A DNA stretch of 47,173 nt, taken from Elusimicrobiota bacterium. Lineage in GTDB: Bacteria > Elusimicrobiota > Elusimicrobia > Elusimicrobiales > UBA9959. The notes below the pieces were generated by a model. That model worked only from the letters and a program-made list of their open reading frames with translations. It was not told where the DNA came from and made no database searches. Position numbers and translations under genes: made by a program. This document shows positions 16,522 to 24,611 of this stretch, one piece after another. The DNA lies in assembly GCA_026388125.1 (NCBI GenBank), contig JAPLKJ010000259.1, positions 1 through 47,173 of the forward strand, written 5' to 3'. Positions within the stretch are counted from its first letter, which is position 1, and each line of letters starts with the position of its first letter.

Positions 16522-17760
16522 ATGAAAGAGAGCAATAAAGTGGTGCTGGCGTACAGCGGCGGGCTGGATACTTCGGTGATCCTGAAATGGCTCCTCAACC
16601 AGGGGTACGAGGTGATAGCCTATATAGCCGACGTCGGCCAGGCCGGAAATTTTCAGAAAGCGAAGCGCAAGGCGCTGAAGGCAGGCGCCTCAAAGGTCTA
16701 TGTGGAGGACCTGAAGCGCGAACTGGTGACCGATTATATTTTCCCTATTTTCAAGGCTAACGCGCTGTACGAAGGCCGCTACCTGCTGGGCACTTCCGCC
16801 GCGCGGCCGCTGATAGCCAAGCGCCAGATAGAGATAGCCGCCAAAGAGAAGGCCGCCTGGGTGGCGCACGGCGCCACCGGCAAAGGCAACGACCAGGTGC
16901 GCTTCGAGCTGGCTTACTACGCGCTGAACCCGAAAATAAAAGTGATAGCGCCGTGGAAGACCGAAAGCTTCCTTAAGCAGTTCAAGGGCCGGACCGACCT
17001 GATAAACTACGCGCAGGCAAACGGCATCGAGATCAGCAACACCCACAAGAAGCCCTACAGCGAGGACGACAACCTGCTGCACATCAGCCACGAGGCGGGC
17101 ATCCTGGAGGACCCGGGGCACGAGTGCGCCGAGGACATCTACTCCAAGACGGTCTCGCCGGAGAAAGCCCCGAACAAGGCTACCAGGGTGAAGATACAGT
17201 TCAAGGACGGCGTGCCGGTGAAGGTGACCAACCTTAACACGGGCCGCAGCGAGACCGAACCGCTGAGGCTGTTCAATTTGCTCAACGACCTCGGCAGCCG
17301 CAACGGCGTGGGCCGCGTGGATATGGTAGAGAACCGCTTCATCGGCATAAAATCGCGCGGCGTTTATGAAACGCCGGGCGGCACCATCCTTTACGCCGCC
17401 CATAAGGATATAGAGGGCATAGCCATGGACCGCGAAGTGATGCGCCTGCGCGATATGTTCTCGCCCAAATTCGCCGAGCTGGTTTACAACGGCTTCTGGT
17501 TCAGCCCGGAGATGAACTTCCTGATGGCCGCCATTAATGAAAGCCAGAAGGCCATAGACGGCAGCGTGACGCTGAAGCTCTACAAAGGCAACGTGATGGC
17601 GCTCTCGCGTGAAAGCGCCAGTTCTCTCTACGACAAGAACCTCTCCAGCATGGACGTGGAAGGCGGCTTCAACCAGAAGGACTCCGAGGGCTTTATAAAG
17701 ATACACGCCACCCGGCTGATGGCGCACAGCGCCATAATGAACAGGCACGGCGGGAACTGA
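16522..17760 (+). CDS. argG: Argininosuccinate synthase ArgG
   Basis: A 412-residue enzyme that condenses citrulline and aspartate with ATP to argininosuccinate. The N-terminal PP-loop [18 protein letters not shown] binds [33 protein letters not shown] and the C-terminal [15 protein letters not shown] are family motifs. The start is the ATG at 16522, six bases after AAGGAGAG; an upstream in-frame GTG overlaps that ribosome-binding site and is unlikely. Length matches the family (about 400-450). The preceding region carries ArgR boxes, so expression should fall when arginine is plentiful. argH begins on the last base of its stop codon. Confidence 0.96.
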   Translation: MKESNKVVLAYSGGLDTSVILKWLLNQGYEVIAYIADVGQAGNFQKAKRKALKAGASKVYVEDLKRELVTDYIFPIFKANALYEGRYLLGTSAARPLIAKRQIEIAAKEKAAWVAHGATGKGNDQVRFELAYYALNPKIKVIAPWKTESFLKQFKGRTDLINYAQANGIEISNTHKKPYSEDDNLLHISHEAGILEDPGHECAEDIYSKTVSPEKAPNKATRVKIQFKDGVPVKVTNLNTGRSETEPLRLFNLLNDLGSRNGVGRVDMVENRFIGIKSRGVYETPGGTILYAAHKDIEGIAMDREVMRLRDMFSPKFAELVYNGFWFSPEMNFLMAAINESQKAIDGSVTLKLYKGNVMALSRESASSLYDKNLSSMDVEGGFNQKDSEGFIKIHATRLMAHSAIMNRHGGN

Positions 17761-18962
17761 TGAAACTCTGGGCTAAAGGCTATAACCTGGACAGGGACAT
17801 AGAGGCGTTCACCGTCGGCGACGACTACCTGCTGGACCGCCGGCTCGTTAAGCACGACTGCGCGGCAACGCTGGCGCACGCGAAGGCGCTGCGCCGGGTC
17901 CGGCTGCTGACGGCAGGCGACCTGGCCGACATTACTGCCGGTCTGCGGCGGATCAAGGCGCTGGACGCCGAGGGCAAGTTCGAAATAAAACGGGAGGACG
18001 AGGACTGCCATACCGCCATAGAGAATTTCCTGACGGCGGAATACGGCAAGGCCGGCAAGAAGGTGCACACCGGGCGCTCCCGCAACGACCAGGTACTCAC
18101 CGCGCTGCGCCTTTACGAGCGGGAGGCGCTGACGGAGCTGAAGACGCGGCTGGCCGCTTTTGCCGCCGCCGCCGCCGCGCTGGCGCGCCGGCAGGGCCGC
18201 GTGGGGCTGCCGGGTTATACGCATATGCGGCGGGCCATGCCTACCACTGTCGGGACGTGGATAGGCTGTTTCGCCGCCGCCGCGCGCGACGACGCCCGCT
18301 TCGCGGATTTCCTGCTGGAGCTGACCGACCGATCGCCGCTGGGCTCGGCCGCGGGCTTCGGCGTGCCCGTGCTTAAGATAGATAAGAGCTACAGCGCGCG
18401 CCTGATGGGCTTTTCAAAAGCGATCGAGAATCCTATCTACGCGCAGTTCACGCGCAGCAAGTTCGAGCCGGCCATCATGCACCTGTGCGCGCAGGTAACG
18501 CTGACGCTCAATAAGCTGGCCTCCGACCTGGTGCTGTTCAGCATGCCGGAGTTCGGCTTCGTGACGCTGCCGGAGGCTTTCTGCACCGGCAGCTCCATCA
18601 TGCCGCAGAAGAAGAACCCCGACGTGCTGGAGCTGGTGCGCGGTAAATACCACGTAGTGCTGGGGGAGGAGTTCAAGGCTCTGAGCCTGGCGGGGAACCT
18701 GATCTCGGGCTATAACAGGGACGCGCAGCTGGCCAAGGGGCCGCTGTTCGCCTGCCTGGACGCGGCGCTGGCCGCGCTGGCCATCATGGCCACGGTCACC
18801 GCAGGCCTGCGTTTTAATAAAAAGAACTGCGTGCTGGCCCCGGAGCTGTTCGCCACCGAGGAGGCGTACAAGCTGGTGCGCCAGGGCGTGCCGTTCCGCG
18901 ACGCCTACCGGCGGGTGGCGGAGAAATTCCGCGCCCGCGCGGGTTCCGGGGAAGCCGGCTGA
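17760..18962 (+). CDS. argH: Argininosuccinate lyase ArgH (short variant)
   Basis: A 400-residue member of the fumarase/aspartase superfamily, splitting argininosuccinate to arginine and fumarate. The catalytic loop GSSIMPQKKNPD is intact, and the substrate motifs TGRSRNDQV and LGSAAGFG are present. It starts within the argG stop (TGATG), so translation is coupled. Two things are unusual: it is shorter than the common 450-470 residues, ending soon after EAYKLVRQGVPFRDAYRRV, and the usual GYTHLQRAQP motif reads GYTHMRRAMPTT. The catalytic His is kept. Similar MP-type motifs occur in ArgH of some other phyla. ArgH remains by far the best call given argG and argR. Confidence 0.93.
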   Translation: MKLWAKGYNLDRDIEAFTVGDDYLLDRRLVKHDCAATLAHAKALRRVRLLTAGDLADITAGLRRIKALDAEGKFEIKREDEDCHTAIENFLTAEYGKAGKKVHTGRSRNDQVLTALRLYEREALTELKTRLAAFAAAAAALARRQGRVGLPGYTHMRRAMPTTVGTWIGCFAAAARDDARFADFLLELTDRSPLGSAAGFGVPVLKIDKSYSARLMGFSKAIENPIYAQFTRSKFEPAIMHLCAQVTLTLNKLASDLVLFSMPEFGFVTLPEAFCTGSSIMPQKKNPDVLELVRGKYHVVLGEEFKALSLAGNLISGYNRDAQLAKGPLFACLDAALAALAIMATVTAGLRFNKKNCVLAPELFATEEAYKLVRQGVPFRDAYRRVAEKFRARAGSGEAG

Positions 18963-18980
18963 CCCGGCCGGCGCTCTGCG

Positions 18981-19538
18981 TTACTGCTGGCCCAGGTATT
19001 GCGTTACGTCCTGGAACAGGAAGGTCATCCCCGAATATTCGTCGTTCTCGTTTTTCATGGGAGCCGTCGAGTAGCTGAGCACCATTTCCGAACCGGCTAT
19101 TTTTACTTTTGTCTGTCCCCGCGGGATGGTTTTTGCCTCTTTGCAGATAGTGGTCAACAGGTCCACCAGGCCGGGAGCGTAAGCGGCCAGCTCGCTGGTG
19201 CTCCGTTTGGGGTCCTGCAGCTGGTTGGGTTTTGTTTTAAGGATCTGCGCCGCCCTGGGGTTGATGATGGGGATTACATTTTCCTTGTTCATCACGAGAA
19301 GCCCGGCGTTGAGAGTGTTCACGATGGATTTAAGATAGGTATGGCTTTCTTCTATGCTTTTTATCAGCTTCACGTTTTCGAAAGCTATCCCGAGCTCCCG
19401 GCCGACCATGGAAATAAGCTCGATGTCGGCCATGTTGAACGTGCTGCCTTTTTTGTTCAGGAACTCTATTATTCCTATGCTCTGGCCTTTTGAGACGATC
19501 GGGCTCGCTATTATGGACCTGGTCTTAAAGCCGGTCAC
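18981..19538 (-). pseudogene. Truncated GAF-PAS sensor protein
   Basis: The 185-residue frame starts inside a GAF domain: the first residues, GFKTRSIIASPIVSKGQSIGIIEFLNKK, are the second half of a GAF fold, followed by the helix DIELISMVGRELGIAFEN. A PAS domain occupies about residues 70-185 (NTLNAGLLVMNKENVIPIINPRAA, then GMTFLFQDVTQY). There is no kinase or output domain. The nominal start is a GTG with no ribosome-binding site. Just upstream on the same strand an ATG at 19588 with a GGGGGG ribosome-binding site opens an 18-codon frame that ends at 19535 in a different phase. That looks like the original gene start joined to the GAF by an internal deletion. I judge it a relic, although the PAS part is intact. 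Confidence 0.65.
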
Positions 19539-19999
19539 CGCTCCAGGATATCGCTCAATAACTGGTAATGAAAAAGCCCGAGTGACATATGTTCCCCCCT
19601 TAGTGCCCTCAATGTCGAGTCACGCGTAAATATGGCACAAAAATTTCAAGGGGGACGCTACACGATAACTGATTCCGCTGAAAAAAAACCTGTTTTTAAA
19701 ATGTGCTAAAAACGGGGTAAAGAATTTAGTTCAAGGATCACGCGCAAACGCTTTTTATTAATTGGGCAAGGTGTTTTGATGATATTTTTCGAAGTCGTTT
19801 TTTGCAAGAAGGGGGTTTTCAGCGGAATCGGATAAGTACCAGTTCCCGCTGCCTTTCGGCCGCATACAGACCGTTTACGGCTTCTGGCTGGATCCAATTA
19901 GCGGGGATCAACACTAAGGCGAACTGCAGGGTCTTTAGGGCGTTGCGGGCGAGATCGCGCCGGGCCCGTAAACAAGGCGGGGCCCGGCCGCCGGCAGGT
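19539..19999. other. Gene-free stretch between the GAF-PAS relic and the polyferredoxin pair
   Basis: No convincing coding sequence lies here. The middle (about 19680-19810) is clearly AT-richer than the surroundings. It holds a 14-bp inverted repeat described separately, a short plus-strand motif AAGGGGGACGCTACA at about 19648-19662 that resembles an insertion-element end, and a small minus-strand frame (19588-19535) that may be the remnant start of the GAF-PAS gene. Together this suggests decayed mobile DNA. I could not assign it to a named family. Confidence 0.45.
19671..19829. repeat. 14-bp perfect inverted repeats flanking 131 bp, possible miniature element
   Basis: GATTCCGCTGAAAA at 19671-19684 is the exact reverse complement of TTTTCAGCGGAATC at 19816-19829. 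The AT-rich interior has no open frame with coding character. Clear target-site duplications are not visible at either edge. The size (159 bp) would suit a MITE-like remnant; a long imperfect stem is the other reading. Confidence 0.5.
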
Positions 20000-20479
20000 T
20001 TATTCCGGCCGGTCCTCTCTTCTGCCGCCTTCCTCTTTCTTCAAACCTATGCGCACGGCCCAGCCGGAGCGGAAAGGCGTAGCCCTCGACTCGCCGGAGA
20101 CATACCGCGGCGCGTTCTCATAGCAGACCTTTCCGTCGATAGTGTTCAGGACCACCAGGAATTTTTCGCCTTTGCCGTAAATATCCAGCTCTTCGCGGAG
20201 CGTTCCCGGCAGCGGCATAACAGGTTCCCACTCCACCTGGATGAATCCCTCGTCCCTTTCCCCGGTCAGCCCGTCGAAGACCGGGCGGTGCATGCGGGTC
20301 AGGTAGCGGCCGTGGTCCGCTGTCCGCGTTATTTCTCCGCCGGAAAACCGCGGCGAGATCTTGACCCCCGTGGCGGCGGCGAGGCTCCGGCTTAAACTGT
20401 CGTTGTACAGCATAGCCAGCGCCACGGCGGGCGTTAAAAGCGCGGCCCAGAGATAGCCCGCGTTCTTTAGCCGGGACAT
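20000..20479 (-). CDS. Membrane-anchored protein of unknown function, partner of the polyferredoxin
   Basis: A 159-residue protein with one N-terminal hydrophobic segment (about residues 8-26, AGYLWAALLTPAVALAMLY) and a soluble remainder ending in a charged, Glu/Arg-rich tail. No cofactor motif is evident; the only cysteine lies near residue 118. I do not recognise the family. Its start codon overlaps the stop of the upstream polyferredoxin gene (ATGA), so the two are translated together and probably act together at the outer face of the inner membrane. The operon position is the only functional clue. Confidence 0.7.
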   Translation of the reverse strand: MSRLKNAGYLWAALLTPAVALAMLYNDSLSRSLAAATGVKISPRFSGGEITRTADHGRYLTRMHRPVFDGLTGERDEGFIQVEWEPVMPLPGTLREELDIYGKGEKFLVVLNTIDGKVCYENAPRYVSGESRATPFRSGWAVRIGLKKEEGGRREDRPE

Positions 20480-21615
20480 CAGAACATCCTCCCGGTGGAA
20501 GCGAGCAGGAGCAGCCTCGCCAGGGCGTCCACGCAGATAGTTCCGCCGAAAGCGGCCATGAACAGAAAGGCCGGGTACAGGAACAGCAGCCGGGCGGTAT
20601 CTTTACAAGCGCCGGGCCCGGTTGCCTTAACGTGAAAATGGGCCGCGCCGCCGGGGCAGTTATCCACGCATCTGCCGCATTTTACGCATCTCAGGCCCGA
20701 GCGCCCCTGCGCGAGCGTTTCTTCGGTTATGGACAGCATGGGGCAGTTGCGGACGCAGGTCCCGCACCCCGAGCAGGTTTTTGTGTCCACGCGCACCTCG
20801 AAAGGGGTCAGGTGGTTGGCGCCGCACTGCAGGGCGCCGAGCGGGCAGAAATAGGCGCACTGCGCGCGCCGTTTCAACAGCAGGGGCAGCGCTATCACCA
20901 GCGAAAAAAAAGTAAGAAGGTGGACCCAGAACAGCAGCGCGTCGTTCACGAAATGCCCGGCCGGGAGTTCCGTTACGCTCTTGACCGGGCAGGTCAGCGC
21001 GCAGTAGAGCGGGAACAGACTTGCCGCGGACAGCAGGGCGAACAGGATCAGGACGGCGAAAGGGAGATTTCTCAGCCAGGCCGGGGCCTTAAAAGCGGGC
21101 TTCGGCAGGACGCGCGAAAAAGCGTCGTCCCAGCCGCCGAAGAAACAGCCCCAGCTGCACCAGCCGCGCCCCAGCGCCAGGGAGCCCGTCAGCCAGATGA
21201 CGAAGATGGAGGCTATCGAGGCATACGAGCCGGTAAGCGTCCCCGGCCAGATGATGGTCCTGGTCAAAGCCGCCGGTATCAGGGTCATGGGGATGACGAT
21301 AGGGCATAGCGGCGTCCCCTCCCTGAACATAAAATCCACTACGGCCGGCTGGGCGGAAAACAGTTCCAGCATGTGCCCCATGAAAGAGACGGCGAAAAGA
21401 ACCGCGACAGGGATGTAAAGCGCGGCCCGCCAGCGGTCCGTTTTGCCGGTGTACAGCATCAGCATGAAGAAAAAGTTGAACGCCGCATACGTGACCGCCA
21501 GGGCCAGCCGGTGCGGAAGGTCCGGCGGGATCCTGCCGCCGGAAAGCAGCACGGCCGTCAGCGCCAGCATCGGCAGGGACAGCAGCGCCGCACGCAGGAG
21601 CCTATGCGTATTCAT
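20479..21615 (-). CDS. Membrane polyferredoxin, NapH/NosR-like 4Fe-4S protein
   Basis: A 378-residue inner-membrane protein with about six hydrophobic helices and a C-terminal domain with two ferredoxin-type clusters. Before the helices end it has GWCSWGCFFGGWDD, CALTCPVKS and CAYFCPLGALQCG, the membrane-face Cys motifs of the NapH/NosR/MauN group. The clusters follow: CSGCGTCVRNCP and CVKCGRCVDNCP. Such proteins move electrons between the quinol pool and a periplasmic or cytoplasmic partner. No nap, nos or mau catalytic genes are nearby, so the partner is unknown. The start is MNTHRLLR; the only longer reading needs a TTG codon. A TACAAT box ends eight bases before the ATG. Confidence 0.82.
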   Translation of the reverse strand: MNTHRLLRAALLSLPMLALTAVLLSGGRIPPDLPHRLALAVTYAAFNFFFMLMLYTGKTDRWRAALYIPVAVLFAVSFMGHMLELFSAQPAVVDFMFREGTPLCPIVIPMTLIPAALTRTIIWPGTLTGSYASIASIFVIWLTGSLALGRGWCSWGCFFGGWDDAFSRVLPKPAFKAPAWLRNLPFAVLILFALLSAASLFPLYCALTCPVKSVTELPAGHFVNDALLFWVHLLTFFSLVIALPLLLKRRAQCAYFCPLGALQCGANHLTPFEVRVDTKTCSGCGTCVRNCPMLSITEETLAQGRSGLRCVKCGRCVDNCPGGAAHFHVKATGPGACKDTARLLFLYPAFLFMAAFGGTICVDALARLLLLASTGRMF

Positions 21616-21622
21616 CCGGAAT

Positions 21623-21628
21623 ATTGTA
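21623..21628 (-). promoter_or_regulatory. -10 box (TACAAT) of the polyferredoxin gene
   Basis: On the minus strand TACAAT occupies 21628-21623 and the ATG begins at 21615, leaving seven bases. The predicted transcription start is 21616, so the mRNA would have essentially no leader. No ribosome-binding site and no good -35 hexamer are seen. Confidence 0.4.
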
Positions 21629-21712
21629 GCACTTCTCACCAAAAGCCGCAGGAAAAACGGGAAGGGAGGAGCTTCCTCTTTAGGCTGTAAAAACTACGGT
21701 AGGTTTTTTACA

Positions 21713-21808
21713 ATGAGAACAATTATGTCCGTGTTCGTTCTTGGGGCGCTGGCGGCTACGCTGTGCGCCCAGGCGCAGGATAAAAAGACCGGCGTCCCGG
21801 CTAGCGCG
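21713..21808 (+). pseudogene. Signal-peptide-like 5' remnant of a secreted protein gene
   Basis: ATG at 21713 (or 21725) opens a frame reading MRTIMSVFVLGALAATLCAQAQDKK, a typical signal peptide. After about 30 codons it runs into the 3' end of the convergent radical SAM gene and loses coding character. A TACAAT lies at 21709-21714. It could be a truncated gene or a chance signal-like frame. Confidence 0.35.
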
Positions 21809-23161
21809 TCAGCGCGCTGTTTTTTCCAGGAACTTCAGGTTCCTGACTATCTCCCGTTCCGTAAAGCACGCCGTGGAGTAGCCCATATCGTATTTTCCCC
21901 GCTGCGCCAGGAAATCCTTCAGTGTCCTGCGCCGGAGCGTCACCCCGTACTTTTCCGGGTCCTCGAAAAGCGGCGAGCCCGGTTCCAGCGAGAACACGTA
22001 CACGCCGGACCTGCCTATTTTAAATTCCCGCCGCATGCGCCGCACCAGCGCGGCCGTGGCCAGGAAATCGCGCCTGGTCTCGAAAGGCAGCCCGGTGGTG
22101 AAAGCGGTCCAGGCTTTGACGCCAAGCCGGGAGGCGAGGCGCAGGGCGGCCATAAGCCCGGCGTTGGTGTAGAAGCGCCCCCTGTTCAGGCGGCGTATTT
22201 TCTCGGAGCCGCTGCCGGCGAATATCGTTATCTTCGATTCCGGGCCCAGCGCGCGGCCGAGCCATTTCAGCAGTTTCCCTGAAGGCAGGCCGCACAGTTC
22301 TATCTTCAGCACCGGCCGCAGCTTTTTCTTCATCAGCAGCTTCAGCAGCGCGATATAATAGGCGTCCGAAGGAAGCGGGTTAAGCGGCAGCTGTATCTCT
22401 TTTATCCCCATCGCCGCCAGTTCGGCGAAATCCCGGACCACGGAAGCCGGGGATTTGAGGGCCACGCCCCGCCTGCCGCACATGCGCCGCTGCGCGTCCC
22501 TGCCGCCGCCGCAGGCGGAACAGTTGTCGGCGCAGCCGCGCGCCTGCACGTAGGTGAACATGCCGTCCTCGAAGCAGATGCCGCGGCGCGGCGTGAGCCG
22601 GCGGTTGAGCACGAAGCGGAGCCCCGCCAGGCCGAGCCCGGTGAGCGTGGCCGAACCGGCGGCATAGGACGTCCGGTTCAGCGTTACTCCCTCTTTTCCC
22701 CGCCAGGCCAGGTTGGGGACACGCCCGAGGCTCCGCCCGCCCGTTCCCAGGCTGCCGAGCAGCTTCAGCAGCGGCAGTTCGCCGTCGCCGCGCACCACGA
22801 AATCCACCGCGGGGTGTTCTTTTAGTATTTCCGCCGCGAAACGGGAGGCGGTGTAGCCGCCCAGCGCTATTCTTACGCCGGGGACGGCGCGTTTCAGCTG
22901 CTCCGCCAGCCGCAGCGCCCCGCCTGCCTGGCGGTGCCAGTGGGCGGGTATGCAGACCAGTTTTACGCGCCGTTCCCTTATTATTCCGGGAAGGTCGAAT
23001 TCACCGTCCAGGGCGGAGGGCAGGCTTATGATAGCCGCGCTTACGGAATTCCTTTCAAGGTAGGCGGCCATGGCCAGCAGGCCGGCCGGCATTATAGGCA
23101 GCAGGTTCTTTTTGCCGGCGGGCGCGCCGGGATATACGAACAAACAGTCCAGTTCTTTCAT
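21809..23161 (-). CDS. B12-binding-domain radical SAM protein
   Basis: A 450-residue cytoplasmic enzyme. Residues 1-140 form a Rossmann-like cobalamin-binding-type domain (LFVYPGAPAGKKNLLPIMPAGLLAMAAYLE, VKLVCIPAHWHRQAGGALRLAEQL, VDFVVRGDGELPLLKLL), although the DxHxxG cobalamin ligand motif is not seen. The radical SAM core starts near residue 205 with ARGCADNCSACGGG, a CX3CX2C cluster motif, and continues with IKEIQLPLNPLPSD and a late EPGSPLFEDPEKYG. This B12-dependent-like class includes methyltransferases and ring-forming enzymes; the substrate is unknown. It stands alone between unrelated genes. The missing His ligand leaves open whether cobalamin is bound. Confidence 0.8.
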   Translation of the reverse strand: MKELDCLFVYPGAPAGKKNLLPIMPAGLLAMAAYLERNSVSAAIISLPSALDGEFDLPGIIRERRVKLVCIPAHWHRQAGGALRLAEQLKRAVPGVRIALGGYTASRFAAEILKEHPAVDFVVRGDGELPLLKLLGSLGTGGRSLGRVPNLAWRGKEGVTLNRTSYAAGSATLTGLGLAGLRFVLNRRLTPRRGICFEDGMFTYVQARGCADNCSACGGGRDAQRRMCGRRGVALKSPASVVRDFAELAAMGIKEIQLPLNPLPSDAYYIALLKLLMKKKLRPVLKIELCGLPSGKLLKWLGRALGPESKITIFAGSGSEKIRRLNRGRFYTNAGLMAALRLASRLGVKAWTAFTTGLPFETRRDFLATAALVRRMRREFKIGRSGVYVFSLEPGSPLFEDPEKYGVTLRRRTLKDFLAQRGKYDMGYSTACFTEREIVRNLKFLEKTAR

Positions 23162-23314
23162 CAGATAAAAAACGCCGGGGAATCTCCGGCGGCCGCCGCC
23201 GGGGCGCGCCCGGCGCGCGGTCCGGGCGTATTCTATGATACCAAAAGTCGGGGGGGGATCTGCTGAAGCTCCCTGCCCCCGGTTCTGCCGGGGCCTCTTA
23301 TTCCGGCGGGCGGG

Positions 23315-23343
23315 TTTAGAACCTCCGGGATTTTTTGTATCAT
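23315..23343 (+). promoter_or_regulatory. Promoter candidate for the secreted protein gene at 23404
   Basis: TTTAGA (23315-23320) and TATCAT (23338-23343) are separated by 17 bases. The leader would be about 54 bases and ends with a GAAGGAAGG ribosome-binding site. The remaining spacer between 23162 and 23314 is very GC-rich and shows no gene. Confidence 0.35.
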
Positions 23344-23403
23344 GACAGGATAGCCGGCCGGGCCACCCGGCGGCGGCGACTATTCCGAAGGAAGGTATCT
23401 GAA

Positions 23404-23979
23404 ATGCATATTCTGCGCAGTGTTTTAGCGATATTCCTCGTTTGTTCCGCGCCCGCCTGCTTTGCGGCCCCGTCGCCTTTTAAACCGCTGGTGGGAGCCT
23501 GGAAAGGCAGTGTTAAATCAGAGGGTAATAACTGCGTGTGGATAGTGAACGCGGAGGTAACCGAAGGGAAAGCCGGGTTCACGGGCACTTTTTCCTACGG
23601 AGGCAAGTGCGGGAAAAAGAAAAGATACGCCACCTTTACCGAAAAACCCACCACCCCCGGCTGCTTTTCGGCCGCGGCCGTTATCAAAGGCGATCCGGCC
23701 ATACAAATGACCGGCTGTGCCGCTAAATCCGGGGTCATAAGGTTCAAAACGGAGGATTTTAAAGGAACCCTGGCTATTTCCAAGAATGGCAAAAGGGCCA
23801 AGCTTTCCGTCAAGGCCTTTATGGGCGGAGCCGAAGGCATACTGAAACAGGTCCCCTCTTTAAAAGGCAAGGCGGAACCGGAAAGCGGCAAGGAAGCGGC
23901 AGCTGGGGAGGATGAAGACGGAGCCGGGGGCGGGAAGGAAGAACAAGGCAAAACATCTGAAGTCTTTATCGGAAGATAA
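23404..23979 (+). CDS. Secreted protein of unknown function
   Basis: A 191-residue protein with a clear signal peptide (MHILRSVLAIFLVCSAPACFA, cleavage before APS). The mature part is rich in short beta-type segments (VGAWKGSVKSEGNNCVWIV, GFTGTFSYGGKCGKKKRYATF) with six cysteines in the mature part, suggesting a small lipocalin-like or beta-sandwich fold with disulfides. The last 45 residues are a low-complexity Glu/Gly/Ala/Lys tail. I do not recognise the family. The start is the ATG after a GAAGGAAGG ribosome-binding site; earlier in-frame starts lie in the spacer and would destroy the signal peptide. It is a single gene followed by a terminator. Confidence 0.75.
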   Translation: MHILRSVLAIFLVCSAPACFAAPSPFKPLVGAWKGSVKSEGNNCVWIVNAEVTEGKAGFTGTFSYGGKCGKKKRYATFTEKPTTPGCFSAAAVIKGDPAIQMTGCAAKSGVIRFKTEDFKGTLAISKNGKRAKLSVKAFMGGAEGILKQVPSLKGKAEPESGKEAAAGEDEDGAGGGKEEQGKTSEVFIGR

Positions 23980-24007
23980 GCGGCAGGGTTAACGGCAGCT
24001 GAACATT

Positions 24008-24044
24008 AAAAGCCAGGGAGGAGCGAACCTCCCCGGCTTTTTTT
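24008..24044 (+). terminator. Rho-independent terminator after the secreted protein gene
   Basis: AAAGCC-A-GGGAGG pairs with CCTCCC-C-GGCTTT around a six-base loop, with one internal mismatch, followed by seven T residues. It also faces the minus-strand ACT-domain gene that ends at 24062. Confidence 0.88.
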
Positions 24045-24061
24045 ATTGGCGGCCGGGGGGA

Positions 24062-24472
24062 CTACTTTGCTCCCATCTCGGTCTTCAGCACTTCCAGCGC
24101 CCTGTCCGTGTCCGAAACGTTGAGCAGCAGCCGCCCGCTGTCCCCGCCGAAGGAGGTGCCGTAAACTGTGGTTATGTTGATGTTGTTCTCGCCCAGCACC
24201 TTGGCCAGGCGCAGCAGCTGCCCGGGCTTGTCCGGCATCTCGATGGAAATAAGAAAGGTCTCGATGGTGGTGAAGCCCGCGCCGGTCAGCACGTGGCTTA
24301 CCTTGCGGTCGGCGTCCACGGCGATGCGCACCACGCCGGAGTCGTCGCGTATCTCGGACGCGATGCCAATGATGTTCACCCCCTCGTTGGCGAACAGCTC
24401 CACGAACTTGTGCAGCGCGCCGGGAACGTTGGGAATAAAAACGGTGTACTGCCTTATAAGTTTTACCGACAT
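24062..24472 (-). CDS. Tandem ACT-domain protein
   Basis: A 136-residue soluble protein made of two ACT domains: residues 5-70 (QYTVFIPNVPGALHKFVELFANEGVNIIGIASE) and 72-136 (FLISIEMPDKPGQLLRLAKVLGENNINITTVYG). Each has the beta-alpha-beta start with a Gly that binds amino-acid ligands. Stand-alone double ACT proteins usually act as amino-acid sensors or as small regulatory subunits. No enzyme partner is adjacent. The start MSVKLIRQY follows a GGAG ribosome-binding site on the minus strand. Confidence 0.85.
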   Translation of the reverse strand: MSVKLIRQYTVFIPNVPGALHKFVELFANEGVNIIGIASEIRDDSGVVRIAVDADRKVSHVLTGAGFTTIETFLISIEMPDKPGQLLRLAKVLGENNINITTVYGTSFGGDSGRLLLNVSDTDRALEVLKTEMGAK

Positions 24473-24594
24473 GGAGGCTCCGGGTTCAGGGTCAAGGTTA
24501 GAACGGCCGCCACAGGCGGCTGGCTATTATTTAATAACTTTTAGAGGCTGGGGTAAAGGGGCGGCCGGCGATTTTGCGCGGGGCCATAAAGTTA

Positions 24595-24600
24595 TATAAT
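24595..24600 (+). promoter_or_regulatory. -10 box upstream of the DUF2207/radical SAM operon
   Basis: TATAAT at 24595-24600 lies 11 bases before the ATG at 24612, so the leader would be about five bases or none if TTG 24606 is used. There is no Shine-Dalgarno sequence. A TTGCGC at 24574-24579 has a 15-base spacer, too short for a strong -35. Confidence 0.45.
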
Positions 24601-24611
24601 CAAACTTGCAA

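Noticed and set aside
19706-19897. 63-codon minus-strand frame in the gene-free stretch
   Set aside because: No ribosome-binding site, no recognisable motif, and it spans the inverted repeat of the putative element.
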